Of a stretch of DNA of 64,000 nucleotides, positions 25,053-34,339 are shown in pieces (the stretch's first letter is position 1; the number at the start of each line of letters is the position of its first letter). The notes beneath the pieces are model-generated. The model worked only from the letters and a program-made list of their open reading frames with translations, was not told the origin of the DNA and searched no databases. This stretch comes from Egicoccus sp. AB-alg2 (GTDB taxonomy: Bacteria; Actinomycetota; Nitriliruptoria; Nitriliruptorales; Nitriliruptoraceae): positions 1 to 64,000 of the forward strand of contig NZ_JBGUAX010000013.1 of the NCBI RefSeq assembly GCF_041821065.1. The letters are read 5' to 3'. The position numbers were made by a program, and so were the translations under genes.

Positions 25053-26209
25053 GCCTCTGCGAACTTCTCTGATGGTGTCATGAACTGCAGGGTCTTGCGG
25101 GGACGGCCGTTGAGCTCGGCGGCGATGGCGTCGAGGTCGGCCTGGCTGTAGGGCTTGAGGTCGCTGCGTTTTGGGAAGTATTGGCGCAGCAGCCCGTTGG
25201 TGTTCTCGTTGGTGCCGCGCTGCCAGGGGCTCTTGGGATCGCAGAAGTAGACCTGGATGCCGGTGTCGATGGTGAAGGTGGCGTGCAGCGCCATCTCCTT
25301 GCCCTGGTCCCAGGTCACCGATCGGCGCAGCTGGACGGGCAGGGTCTGCACGTGGCGGGTCAGCTGGGCCACGACGTGTTCGGACTTGATCCGCTCGAGG
25401 TGGAACAGCAACAAGAACCGGCTCGAGCGCTCCACCAGGGTCCCGATTGCGGACATGCCCTTGCCCAGGATCAGGTCGCCTTCCCAGTGGCCAGGCACCG
25501 CCCGATCCTCGGCTTCGGCGGGCCGTTCGGAGATGCGAATCATCCCGACCAGGTTCCCGCTGCCCGAGGCGCGTTGACGGTTGCCGTTGCCGGGCCGGCG
25601 GATCCGCCGTTTCGTGCGCAGATGCTCGGTCAGTTCACGTTTGAGCGCGCCGCGGGACTGCACGTAGAGGGTGCGGTAGATCGTCTCGTGCGACACCTGC
25701 AGCTCCGCCCGGCCGGGGTAGGTGCGCTTGAGCCAGCCGGCGATCTGTTCAGGGGACCACTTCGCCTTGAGCTTCGCCTCGACCAGTTTCGCCAACTGTG
25801 GGGTCGCAGCGAGCTTGCACGGCTTGGGTCGCCTGCGGCGTCTGATCGCGGCACGGTCGGCGGCGGCCGCCCGGTAGCGCCGCCGGCCACCGTTGGCCTC
25901 GACCTCCCGTGAGATCGTCGAGGGGCAACGTCCCAGCCGATCAGCAATGCGACGAAGCGAGTCGCCGGCCGCGAGCCCGCGCGAGATCTCCTCCCGGTCC
26001 TCAAGCGTGAGATGCCGCGCTGCCCGCGTCGGGATCGTGGGCCGGATCCCGCCCGTCGCCTGGACGCGCTCATACATCGGCGCGTGCTTCTTGCCGAACC
26101 GCCGCGCCAGCTGCGCAACGGTCTGTCCGGCCATGTAGCCGTCCCAGAACTCCACGACCTGTTCCGCCGTCAGGTTGTAGGGCACGTCCTCGATCGCCAT
26201 CTCGCCCAC
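25034..26209 (-). CDS. IS30-family transposase
   Basis: A 391-residue transposase of normal family length. The N-terminal helix-turn-helix region contains LTLEDREEISRGLAAGDSLR and RLGRCPSTISREV. A DDE-type catalytic core follows, with GHWEGDLILG, VTWDQGKEMA and the distal NENTNGLLRQYFPK motif carrying the Glu. The ATG at 26209 has a GGAGGTGGG site. No frameshift or stop is seen, so it may be active. Confidence 0.95.
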   Translation of the reverse strand: MGEMAIEDVPYNLTAEQVVEFWDGYMAGQTVAQLARRFGKKHAPMYERVQATGGIRPTIPTRAARHLTLEDREEISRGLAAGDSLRRIADRLGRCPSTISREVEANGGRRRYRAAAADRAAIRRRRRPKPCKLAATPQLAKLVEAKLKAKWSPEQIAGWLKRTYPGRAELQVSHETIYRTLYVQSRGALKRELTEHLRTKRRIRRPGNGNRQRASGSGNLVGMIRISERPAEAEDRAVPGHWEGDLILGKGMSAIGTLVERSSRFLLLFHLERIKSEHVVAQLTRHVQTLPVQLRRSVTWDQGKEMALHATFTIDTGIQVYFCDPKSPWQRGTNENTNGLLRQYFPKRSDLKPYSQADLDAIAAELNGRPRKTLQFMTPSEKFAEAVAATR

Positions 26210-26247
26210 CTCCCTCTCCCGGCGGAACTATCCGCCGATCAGTGAGG

Positions 26248-26280
26248 TGTTGCGATCACCCGTTGAGCCCGCAGCGGTTG
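26248..26280 (-). repeat. Right terminal inverted repeat of the IS30 element
   Basis: Read inward on the minus strand, the inner part is TCAACGGGTGATCGCAACA (26266-26248), matching the left end at 16 of 19 bases. The outer 14 bases match at 11. Confidence 0.75.
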
Positions 26281-26372
26281 TCTCCCTATGTCGGTCAGCT
26301 GACCAAGATCGTCTCCGGAAAGGCGGGTAGGCCAACACGACGTGCCGGGCGGCCGCGACGGACCTGCCTGGC

Positions 26373-26378
26373 TAGGGT
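26373..26378 (+). promoter_or_regulatory. Possible -10 box of the oxidase gene (TAGGGT)
   Basis: TAGGGT lies 54 bases upstream of the oxidase GTG start, outside the insertion sequence. No -35 is clear. Confidence 0.35.
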
Positions 26379-26431
26379 GATGCGCGAGGCATGGCGCTGG
26401 ACGCCGGCCAGCTGCCCTGAAGGGTCGAGGC

Positions 26432-27685
26432 GTGAACCAGCGGGGGAGGAACTGGGGCGGCAACCTCACCTATGGGGTACGGGAGGTGCGGTTGCCGACC
26501 GGGCTCGAGGAGCTGCAGGAGCTGGTCGCCACCACACCGAGGCTGCGTCCATTGGGGACTCGCCACAGCTTCAACGGCCTGGCGGACACCTCGGCGGTCC
26601 ACGTGACGCTGGAGGCGATGGAGCAGTTCGTGAAGGTCGACGACGTTTCCGCGACCGCCCGGGTGTCGGCGTGGTCGACCTATGGCCACATCGCGCCAAC
26701 GCTTCATGACCACGGTTTCGCCCTGCCGAACCTGGCTTCGTTGCCGCACATCAGCGTTGCTGGCGCCTGTGCCACGGCAACCCACGGGTCCGGCGTGCGT
26801 CGCCGCAACCTTGCCGCTGCCGTGTCGGCGATGGAGTTCGTGGACGGGACCGGCGAGTTGGTGACCGTCAGCCGGGCCGACGATCCTGACATCTTCGCGG
26901 GATGTGTCGTGCACCTCGGTGCGCTCGGGGTCGTCACGGCCCTCACGTTGGACCTGGTGCCTGCCCAGCCGGTACATCAGCGCGCCTACGTGAACCTCTC
27001 GCGGTCCGCACTTGCCGCCAACCTCGCCGAGATCCTGGCCGGTGCCGACAGCGTGAGCTGTTTCACCCGCTGGCAGGGCGACGTGGTCGAGACCGTGCTG
27101 CACAAGGACATGCGTGACCCTGCAGACGACCCGACCGAGCTGTTCGGTGCCCCCCGCGCGACCCGGCCGCGTCACCCGATCCTCGGACTGTCGACCGAGC
27201 CCGTCACGCAACAACTCGGCTGCCCCGGTCCGTGGCACGAGCGGTTGCCGCATTTTCGTCTGGGTCACACACCGAGCGCGGGCAAGGAGATCCAGTCGGA
27301 GTGGTTCGTGGATCGACGTGACGCCGCCGACGCCCTCGAGGCGCTCTGGAAAGCCGGCCCGGACCTCGACGAGGCGTTGCAGGTCAGCGAGATCCGCACG
27401 ATCGCCGCTGACGACCTCTGGCTCAGCCCGATGCACGAACGTGACGTCCTCGCGCTCCACTTCACCTGGATCCTTGACCAGCCGGTCGTCGATCGCGCTG
27501 TCGAACGGGTCGAGGACGTCCTGGCTCCCTTTGACGCGGTGCCCCACTGGGGCAAGGTGTCACACGCCGACCGCGACGTGTATGCGTCGCGCTACGACCA
27601 CCTCGACGACTTCACCGGACTCGCTGAGCGCTTCGACCCCGAGCACCGCTTCCGCAACACCTTTCTGGACGACCTCCTCGGTTGA
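26432..27685 (+). CDS. FAD-linked alditol/aldonolactone-type oxidase (AldO-like)
   Basis: A 417-residue flavoprotein of the VAO family, close in length and layout to Streptomyces AldO (alditol oxidase). FAD-binding residues lie in RPLGTRHSFN (about 39-48) and NLASLPHISVAGACATATHGSG (about 100-121), whose His would hold covalent FAD in AldO. The C-terminal HWGKV is also conserved. It would oxidise a sugar alcohol or lactone with O2 to give H2O2. The start is GTG 26432. Codon and base use look less GC-extreme than neighbours, and it abuts the IS30 element, suggesting horizontal acquisition. Confidence 0.85.
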   Translation: MNQRGRNWGGNLTYGVREVRLPTGLEELQELVATTPRLRPLGTRHSFNGLADTSAVHVTLEAMEQFVKVDDVSATARVSAWSTYGHIAPTLHDHGFALPNLASLPHISVAGACATATHGSGVRRRNLAAAVSAMEFVDGTGELVTVSRADDPDIFAGCVVHLGALGVVTALTLDLVPAQPVHQRAYVNLSRSALAANLAEILAGADSVSCFTRWQGDVVETVLHKDMRDPADDPTELFGAPRATRPRHPILGLSTEPVTQQLGCPGPWHERLPHFRLGHTPSAGKEIQSEWFVDRRDAADALEALWKAGPDLDEALQVSEIRTIAADDLWLSPMHERDVLALHFTWILDQPVVDRAVERVEDVLAPFDAVPHWGKVSHADRDVYASRYDHLDDFTGLAERFDPEHRFRNTFLDDLLG

Positions 27686-27898
27686 CGCATCCCGTGGGTC
27701 CGACCCGCGCAGGGCAACTCACGGCGGATGTGGCCGGTTCGCCGAGCAGGCCAGAGCATCCACACCTTGCTCGTGAGTCCAGCCACGTATGCCGTCACGG
27801 CCAGAGGGATTCTCGGGGACGCGGGCGGGCGCGCGGCACGGAGCCGGTCCGCCCGCGCGGTACCTTCCGCGCGGAGCCGAGGTGGCAGGAGGCCGAGG

Positions 27899-28582
27899 AT
27901 GCGGATCGGGGTCGTCACGTTCCCCGGATCGCTCGACGACCGGGACGCGATCCGGGCCGTGGAGTGGTGCGGCGGCGAGGGCGTGCCGCTGTGGCACGAC
28001 GACGCCGACGTGAAGGGCGTCGACGCGGTCGTCCTGCCGGGCGGGTTCAGCTACGGCGACTACCTGCGCTGCGGGGCGGTCGCCCACCGGGCGCCGGTCA
28101 TGCGCGCGATCGCCGCGTTCGCCGCCGACGGTGGCCCGGTGCTGGGCATCTGCAACGGCTTCCAGGTGCTGTGCGAGGCCGGCCTGCTGCCCGGCGCGCT
28201 GCTGCGCAACGAGCACCTGCGCTTCGTCTGCCGCGACGTGCCGCTGGTCGTGGAGGCCGACGACACGGCCTGGACGTCCGACTACCACCGCGGCGAGGTC
28301 CTGGTCGTGCCGGCCAAGCACGGCGAGGGCCGCTACCACGCCGACGCGGCGACCCTCGACCAGCTCGAGGCCGACGGCCAGGTGGTGCTGCGCTACGCCC
28401 AGGGCCACAACCCCAACGGTTCGCTGCGCGACATCGCCGCAATCACCAACCCGGGCCGCAACGTCGTCGGCCTGATGCCGCATCCCGAGCACGCGGTCGA
28501 CCCGGCGCTGATCGGTGGCAGCGACGGGCAGGGCTTCTTCCGCAGCGTGCTCCAGCGTGCCGCGGCCGCCGCCACCGCCTGA
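27899..28582 (+). CDS. purQ: Phosphoribosylformylglycinamidine synthase subunit PurQ (glutaminase)
   Basis: A 227-residue class I glutamine amidotransferase subunit of PurSQL. It releases ammonia for FGAM formation. The nucleophile Cys is in [10 protein letters not shown] and the His/Glu pair in [10 protein letters not shown]. PurQ hallmarks include [13 protein letters not shown] and [18 protein letters not shown] 27899 follows GCAGGAGG. The 212 bases between the oxidase and purQ show no gene. Confidence 0.95.
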   Translation: MRIGVVTFPGSLDDRDAIRAVEWCGGEGVPLWHDDADVKGVDAVVLPGGFSYGDYLRCGAVAHRAPVMRAIAAFAADGGPVLGICNGFQVLCEAGLLPGALLRNEHLRFVCRDVPLVVEADDTAWTSDYHRGEVLVVPAKHGEGRYHADAATLDQLEADGQVVLRYAQGHNPNGSLRDIAAITNPGRNVVGLMPHPEHAVDPALIGGSDGQGFFRSVLQRAAAAATA

Positions 28583-28756
28583 CACGCCTCGTCGGAACCC
28601 CGCCGGGCCGAGGGTCCGCGCGGCGTTCGGCCGCATGCACCGGTGTCGGCGCGCGCAGGTGGCGTGCGGTGCCCTGTCCGGAAGGGGCGGGGCGGTGACC
28701 CGGCCGCCGTGCCAGCCTTGGCGTCGACGCCGACACGCCCAGGAGGGCGCCCTCCC

Positions 28757-29707
28757 ATGACCGCGACCGACACGTCCAACGACCTCGACGCCGAGCTGCG
28801 ACAGATCGCCGAGATCGCCCGGCCGACCGCCCGGCAGGGTGAGCTGGCCGACTACATCCCGGCGCTGCGCGACGAGGACCCGGACTGCTTCGGGCTCGGC
28901 CTGGTCGACATGGACGGCACCGAGCACATGGTCGGCGACGTCGACCGGCCGTTCGCGATCCAGTCCATCTCCAAGGTGTTCGCGCTGGTCCTGGCCATGC
29001 AGCGGGCCGACCGGGCCGAGGGCGTGAAGAAGGAGCTGTGGGGACGGGTCGGGGTGGAACCGTCGGGTGACCCGTTCAACTCGCTCGTGCAGCTCGAGCA
29101 CGAGCAGGGCGTGCCGCGCAACCCGATGATCAACGCCGGTGCGCTGGTCGTCGACGACATCCTCGCCGACCACTGCGGTGACGCACGCCGCGAGCTGCAC
29201 GACCTCGTCAACGAGCTGGTCGGCGAGGAGGTCGCCCTGGACGACAAGGTGGTGCACGCCGAGGGCAACACCGGCTCGCGCAACCGCGCGATGGCCAACC
29301 TCATGCTGTCGTTCGGCAACCTCGACAACAGCGTCGACGACGTCCTCGACGTCTACATCTACCAGTGCGCGCTGACGATGACGGTGCGGCAGCTGGCCCG
29401 CGCCTCGCGGTTCCTCGCCAACGACGGCGTCGATCCCGCCACTGGCAGGCAGATCCTGCGCCCCCCGCTGGCCCGCCGGGTCAACGCGATCATGCTGACC
29501 TGCGGCACCTACGACGCCGCGGGGGAGTTCGCCTTCGACGTCGGGCTGCCCTGCAAGAGCGGCGTGGCGGGGGCGATCATGGGCGTGGTGCCCGACCGGT
29601 ACGGCGTCGCCGTGTGGTCGCCGCCGCTGGACCCGTCCGGCAACTCGCGTGCCGGCAAGGTCGCCCTGCACGAGCTCGCCGAGCGCCGCGGCCTGTCGAT
29701 CTTCTGA
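28757..29707 (+). CDS. glsA: Glutaminase
   Basis: A 316-residue serine-type glutaminase that converts glutamine to glutamate and ammonia. It has the beta-lactamase-like SxxK motif in QSISKVFAL, plus RNPMINAGA, GNTGSRNRAMA and SGVAGAIMGVVP. ATG 28757 lies 10 bases after AGGAGG. Its position between purQ and purL is unusual. PurQ already supplies ammonia in the purine step, so this gene more likely serves general nitrogen or acid balance. Confidence 0.94.
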   Translation: MTATDTSNDLDAELRQIAEIARPTARQGELADYIPALRDEDPDCFGLGLVDMDGTEHMVGDVDRPFAIQSISKVFALVLAMQRADRAEGVKKELWGRVGVEPSGDPFNSLVQLEHEQGVPRNPMINAGALVVDDILADHCGDARRELHDLVNELVGEEVALDDKVVHAEGNTGSRNRAMANLMLSFGNLDNSVDDVLDVYIYQCALTMTVRQLARASRFLANDGVDPATGRQILRPPLARRVNAIMLTCGTYDAAGEFAFDVGLPCKSGVAGAIMGVVPDRYGVAVWSPPLDPSGNSRAGKVALHELAERRGLSIF

Positions 29708-29728
29708 CCGGCGGTCGGCGCGGACGCG

Positions 29729-29947
29729 TCAGCCGCGGAAGTCGCCCAGGCCCTGCTGCTCGGCGTCGCGCCGCTTCTGGGCCCGCAGGTAACCCCACAG
29801 GCCGAAGTGCGCCAGGATCCCGACGAACAGGACCGCGGCGGGAACCCACTGGCCGTCGACGGCGAGCAGGACGGCGGCCACGAACGCGCAGCCGACGAGG
29901 ATGGCACGCAGGGTGTTGAGCGCATCCATGTGCGGTCTCGATGACAT
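29729..29947 (-). CDS. Small two-span membrane protein
   Basis: A 72-residue hypothetical protein (or 66 residues from ATG 29929) with two hydrophobic helices (about 14-30 and 34-52) and a basic tail ending AQKRRDAEQQGLGDF. No family recognised. It is divergent from purL, convergent with glsA. Confidence 0.6.
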   Translation of the reverse strand: MSSRPHMDALNTLRAILVGCAFVAAVLLAVDGQWVPAAVLFVGILAHFGLWGYLRAQKRRDAEQQGLGDFRG

Positions 29948-29984
29948 CGGGTGGGCGGGAGATCGAGGGTATCCCGGTCGCCAG

Positions 29985-29990
29985 TAGGCT
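29985..29990 (+). promoter_or_regulatory. -10 box of purL (TAGGCT)
   Basis: TAGGCT in AGTAGGCTCCTCGCGC, 41 bases before GTG 30031, matches the purS promoter context. Its position argues against an earlier purL start at 29941. Confidence 0.5.
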
Positions 29991-30030
29991 CCTCGCGCCC
30001 GACGCCACGCCGACTCGACAAGGCGCCGCC

Positions 30031-32313
30031 GTGCCCGAGACCCGCACGTTCCCCGCCGACGAGACGCTGACGCCCGAGCGGGCCCGGGAGCTCGGCCACG
30101 AGCTCGGCCTGCGCGGCGACGAGTACGACCGGATCGTGGAGACGCTCGGGCGCACGCCCACGGTCTCCGAGCTGGGCATGTACTCGGTGATGTGGTCCGA
30201 GCACTGCTCGTACAAGTCGTCGAAGATCCACCTCCGCACCCTGCCCACCGACGGGCCCCACGTGCTGGTCGGTCCCGGCGAGAACGCCGGCGTGGTCGAC
30301 GTCGGTGACGGGCTGGCGGTGACCTTCAAGATCGAGTCGCACAACCACCCGAGCTACGTCGAGCCCTATCAAGGCGCGGCCACCGGCGTCGGCGGCATCC
30401 TGCGCGACATCTTCACCATGGGCGCCCGCCCGATCGCCGTGATGGACCCGCTGCGGTTCGGCGACCCGGGCGGCTGGACCGACGGCGCCGGCCGGACCCG
30501 GCCCACGGACCTGTTCCAGCGGCACCTCGTCGACGGGGTCGTGCGCGGCGTCGGCGGTTACGGCAACTGCGTCGGCGTGCCCAACATCGGCGGCGAGACC
30601 GTCTTCGACGACACCTACGCCGGCAACCCGCTGGTGAACGTGCTGGCGATCGGGGTCCTGCGCCGCGACCGGCTGCAGCTGGCGCGCGCGGAGCAGGCCG
30701 GCGACGTGGCCGTCCTCCTCGGCTCGGCCACCGGGCGCGACGGCATCGGCGGCGCGTCGGTGCTGGCCAGCCAGGAGTTCGACGACGCACTCGACGACAA
30801 GCGCCCCAACGTGCAGGTCGGCGACCCGTTCGCGGAGAAGCTGCTGATCGAGTGCTGCCTCGAGCTCTACGAGCGGGACCTGATCTCCGGCATCCAGGAC
30901 ATGGGCGCGGCCGGGATCGCCTGCTCGACCGCCGAGCTCGCGTCGAAGGCGTCGATGGGCATGGACGTGGACCTCGACGCCGTCCACCTGCGCGAGCCGT
31001 CGATGGCGTCGTGGGAGATCCTGTGCTCGGAGTCCCAGGAGCGCATGCTGGCCCTCGTGTCCCCGCCGCTGGTCGACGAGGTGCTGGCGATCGCCGCCAA
31101 GTGGGGTGTGCCGGCGTCCGTGATCGGCGAGGTGGTCCAGGGCGACGCGCTGGTGCTCCAGCGCGGCGGCGAGGTGGTCGCCGACCTGCCGGCCCGCTCG
31201 CTGGCCGACGAGGGCCCGACCTACGACCGCCCGCGCGCCCGGCCCGACTGGCTGGACGACTACGCCGCGGTCGACGCCGAGTCGGTGGCGCTGCCCGAGG
31301 ACCTGTCGGCGTTCGCGCTGGCGTTCCTGCGCTCGCCCAACGTCGCCTCCAAGCGCTGGATCTTCGAGCAGTACGACCAGCACGTGCTGTCCGGCACGGT
31401 GTTCGGGCCGGGCATGGCCGACGCCGGGGTCGTTCGCCTGCCCGACAGCCGCAAGGCGGTCGCCTGCGCCACCGACGGCAACGGCCGCTGGTGCGAACTG
31501 GACCCGCGCGAGGGCACCCGCCGCGTGGTCGCCGAGGCGTTCCGCAACGTCGCCTGCACCGGCGCACGGCCGCTGGGCACGACAAACTGCCTCAACTTGG
31601 GCAACCCGGAGCGGCCGGAGATCATGTGGCAGCTCGCCGAGTCCATCGCCGGCATGGGTGAGGCCTGCGAGGCGCTCGGCATCCCGGTCACCGGCGGCAA
31701 CGTCTCCCTCTACAACGAGACCCGCGGCCGCGCCATCCACCCGACCCCGGTCGTCGGCGTGCTGGGGGTGCTCGAGGACGCCGAGGACGCGGTCGGGCTC
31801 GCCTTCGAGGACGAGGGCGACGTCGTGTTCCTGCTCGGCGGACCCACCGAGCCCGGTCTGGCCGGCAGCGAGCTGCAGCGGTTCCTCGACCTGCCGCTGG
31901 GCGGCCGCCTGGCCCCGGTCGACCTCGACCGCGAGGCCGCCATCGGCGAGGTGCTGCAGGTCGCGGCCCGCGAGCGGCTGCTGCAGACCGCCCACGACGT
32001 CTCCGCCGGCGGCCTGCTGGTCACCCTGGCGGAGTCGTGCGTGGCCGGCGCCGTCGGTGTCGAGGTGGCCGTGGACCCGGACCTCGACCCGGCCCAGGCG
32101 CTGTTCAGCGAGTCGCCGGGCCGGGTGGTCGTGACGGTCACCAGCCGCAACGTGCGCGCCTTCGCCCAGCTGTGTGCCGACGCCGAGGTCCCGCTGACCG
32201 ACATCGGCACCGTCGGCGGCGACGCGCTGGTCGTCCGCGGGCTGGTCGACGTCACCCTCGACGACCTCGAGGCGGCCCACCTCCACGGCCTCGGTGACGT
32301 GCTGGACGCCTGA
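30031..32313 (+). CDS. purL: Phosphoribosylformylglycinamidine synthase subunit PurL
   Basis: A 760-residue synthetase subunit of PurSQL (the small PurL type that needs PurS and PurQ). It contains MWSEHCSYKSSK, the ATP/metal residues in FKIESHNHPSYVEPYQGAATGVGG, and the repeat half with GGNVSLYNET and HDVSAGGLLVTLAE. I use GTG 30031 because the promoter lies upstream of it; the frame is open to ATG 29941. It stands as a single gene here. Confidence 0.95.
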   Translation: MPETRTFPADETLTPERARELGHELGLRGDEYDRIVETLGRTPTVSELGMYSVMWSEHCSYKSSKIHLRTLPTDGPHVLVGPGENAGVVDVGDGLAVTFKIESHNHPSYVEPYQGAATGVGGILRDIFTMGARPIAVMDPLRFGDPGGWTDGAGRTRPTDLFQRHLVDGVVRGVGGYGNCVGVPNIGGETVFDDTYAGNPLVNVLAIGVLRRDRLQLARAEQAGDVAVLLGSATGRDGIGGASVLASQEFDDALDDKRPNVQVGDPFAEKLLIECCLELYERDLISGIQDMGAAGIACSTAELASKASMGMDVDLDAVHLREPSMASWEILCSESQERMLALVSPPLVDEVLAIAAKWGVPASVIGEVVQGDALVLQRGGEVVADLPARSLADEGPTYDRPRARPDWLDDYAAVDAESVALPEDLSAFALAFLRSPNVASKRWIFEQYDQHVLSGTVFGPGMADAGVVRLPDSRKAVACATDGNGRWCELDPREGTRRVVAEAFRNVACTGARPLGTTNCLNLGNPERPEIMWQLAESIAGMGEACEALGIPVTGGNVSLYNETRGRAIHPTPVVGVLGVLEDAEDAVGLAFEDEGDVVFLLGGPTEPGLAGSELQRFLDLPLGGRLAPVDLDREAAIGEVLQVAARERLLQTAHDVSAGGLLVTLAESCVAGAVGVEVAVDPDLDPAQALFSESPGRVVVTVTSRNVRAFAQLCADAEVPLTDIGTVGGDALVVRGLVDVTLDDLEAAHLHGLGDVLDA

Positions 32314-32318
32314 GGTAC

Positions 32319-32366
32319 TCGGACGGGTCAGCGCTCGGACGGGTCAGCGCTCGGACGTGTCAGCGG
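32319..32366. repeat. Three tandem 16-bp repeats at a convergent gene boundary
   Basis: Units TCGGACGGGTCAGCGC (32319-32334), an identical copy (32335-32350) and a variant TCGGACGTGTCAGCGG (32351-32366). Each contains TCA, so each gives a TGA on the minus strand. The last unit holds the stop of the S15 gene. The array separates convergent purL and S15 genes. Confidence 0.7.
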
Positions 32367-34186
32367 CCGAACGGCGGCCGGGGCAGGATCGGACGGCCGG
32401 GACGGGTCGGGCGGTCGTCCGCTGGCGGGACGACCGCGGGCGGGGTCACCGGCACGGCCGCCTCCACGGCGACGTCCACCAGTGCCGGGGTGCGGCCGGT
32501 GGCGTGCATCAGGCTGGCCGTGGACACCTCGACGTCGAGGTGGTCGCCGCCCGGCAGGGTGTAGGCCAGTCCGGGCATCGGCACCTCGACGACCGTGCCG
32601 TCGGCGGACAGCGGCACACGGACGGCGCCTTCCTGGAGATTGACCACCTCGCCGGTCTCGCGATGCACGAACCGCACGAACAGGTGCACGGCGTCGTCGG
32701 TGCCGGCCAGCGCACCACCGTCGCCACCGAGCCCGCCCAGCAGCCCACCGGCGGCCGCCCCGAGCGGTCCCAGCGTGCCGACCAGCAGGTCACCCGCCTG
32801 CCGGGTCGGCAGCTCGCCGGCCACGTCACCCAGCGGCGCCGTCGCGACCTCCAGCGGCACCGACGTGCCCGCGACCCGCAGCCGCACGCGGGGGACACCC
32901 AGGATCTCCAGCGGCGCGTCCGGCGCCGCGGCCACCTCGAAGCGCGCAGCACGCGGGTCGCCGTCCTCGGCGGCCTTCGCCGCGGTGATCGGCAGGGCCG
33001 GGATGCCCGACGGCGGGTCGGTCAGCAGCGCGACGAGGCCGTCCACGTCGGGGACGTCGACCACCGGCACGACCGGTAGCCGCGACGCCGTTCCGGTGGC
33101 GGACCGGGTCTCCGTGCCCGCGAAGTCGGCGGCGTCGCGCCACTCGCCGTCGTTGGTGCGGTAGGTGACCGGTGCGCCGGTGTCGACCGCCTGCCCGCGC
33201 AGGTGCCTGGCGAACCAGGTCACGATCGCGTCGTCGAGGAACGCGCGGTCGTCCGCGTCGCCGTAGGAGGCCGGACACTCGACGTGACCGCCGCAGAAGG
33301 CGACGAACCGTGCCGGCGCGCCCTGTGCCGCGACGTGGCGGTACAGCGCGACGCCGTCGGTGAGGTCGAACAACGTGTCCACCGACCCCTGCATGACCAG
33401 CGTGGGCACCGCGACCGGGAAGCGTTCGCCGTAGCCGCCGAGGCTGGACTTGGCGAAGAACGCCAGCGTCTCGTCCGAGGTGCGGCCACTCGTCACGAAC
33501 TCCGACACGCCGCGGTGGATGGCCGGGTCCAGGGCGGCCGCCGTCTGCGAGCGGCACTCGCTGGACAGCCCCAGCGCGGTGCCGGTCGCGGTGCCGGCGC
33601 CGTACAGCAGCGCGATCCATCCCTGGTTGACCACCCCGCCGGCGTACAGCGAGTAGCGCAGGTCGTGCCAGGCGATCTCGGGCGCCAGCGCGTCGATGCG
33701 CGGGTCACGCGACGCGGCCGCGAACTGGATGCCCCCGGCGTACGAGCCGCCGGTCATCCCGACGAGCGGGTCGCCGGAGGCGTCGGTGGCGATGGGTGCG
33801 TTGGCCACGGCCCAGTCCAGCAGCCACGACACGTCGCGGCCCTCCACCTCGGGGTTGTCGATGCGTGCCTCGCCTCCCGAGCAGCCGAACCCGCGGCTGT
33901 CCCAGGTCAGCACCGCGTAGCCCTCGTCGACGAGCCGGCCCAGCGTCCCGCCGAGTTCGCGCTCGCGGCTGCCCGCCCAGCCGTGGGTGCGCAGCACCAG
34001 GGGGACCGGCGCGTGCTCCGACGCGCCCGGCGGCAGGAAGAGCGTCGCCTCGATCGGGGTGCCGTCGAACGAGGCGACCACGTGGTCGGTGACGGCCGGG
34101 CCCGGTTCCGCGGCCGCCGGCAGGGCGGTGGCGACCAGCGTGAGCGCCGCGGTGATGGCGAGCAGGGCACGACGGATCGGGCGCAC
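32360..34186 (-). CDS. Secreted S15 (X-Pro dipeptidyl-peptidase/CocE-like) hydrolase
   Basis: About 608 residues from GTG 34186, the start that gives a clean signal peptide (1-26, ending LPAAAEPG). An alpha/beta-hydrolase domain (about 35-330) has nucleophile Ser148 in GGSYAG, an acid in GSVDTLFD and His in CGGHVEC. A C-terminal beta domain (about 350-590) follows, then a Pro/Arg-rich tail. The family covers X-Pro peptidases and cocaine-esterase-like acyl hydrolases; substrate cannot be assigned. It is divergent from the next secreted gene. Confidence 0.85.
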   Translation of the reverse strand: MRPIRRALLAITAALTLVATALPAAAEPGPAVTDHVVASFDGTPIEATLFLPPGASEHAPVPLVLRTHGWAGSRERELGGTLGRLVDEGYAVLTWDSRGFGCSGGEARIDNPEVEGRDVSWLLDWAVANAPIATDASGDPLVGMTGGSYAGGIQFAAASRDPRIDALAPEIAWHDLRYSLYAGGVVNQGWIALLYGAGTATGTALGLSSECRSQTAAALDPAIHRGVSEFVTSGRTSDETLAFFAKSSLGGYGERFPVAVPTLVMQGSVDTLFDLTDGVALYRHVAAQGAPARFVAFCGGHVECPASYGDADDRAFLDDAIVTWFARHLRGQAVDTGAPVTYRTNDGEWRDAADFAGTETRSATGTASRLPVVPVVDVPDVDGLVALLTDPPSGIPALPITAAKAAEDGDPRAARFEVAAAPDAPLEILGVPRVRLRVAGTSVPLEVATAPLGDVAGELPTRQAGDLLVGTLGPLGAAAGGLLGGLGGDGGALAGTDDAVHLFVRFVHRETGEVVNLQEGAVRVPLSADGTVVEVPMPGLAYTLPGGDHLDVEVSTASLMHATGRTPALVDVAVEAAVPVTPPAVVPPADDRPTRPGRPILPRPPFGR

Positions 34187-34339
34187 GGGCGGACCTCGGC
34201 GAAGGCGGCGGTTCGTGCACTCCAACGACCGTTCGGCCGCGTGGTGACGTTTGCGGCCTCCTCGTACCCGCCGGCCGCTTAGCATCCGCCGGCCGGCCGG
34301 CGCTTCGAGCCGGCCGCTGGGGAACGGGAGGAGAACGGG

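Larger units (their letters stand above)
25020..26280 (-). mobile_element. IS30-family insertion sequence
   Basis: A 1261-bp element with one transposase gene on the minus strand and terminal inverted repeats of about 33 bp (27 matches). The transposase stop codon lies inside the left repeat. I see no target-site duplication directly outside the ends (TACGCG left, TCTCCC right). The element appears intact. It separates purS from purQ together with the neighbouring oxidase gene. Confidence 0.85.

Noticed and set aside
29509-32286. A 925-codon minus-strand frame opposite purL
   Set aside because: purL motifs are unmistakable on the plus strand; the antisense product is low-complexity.
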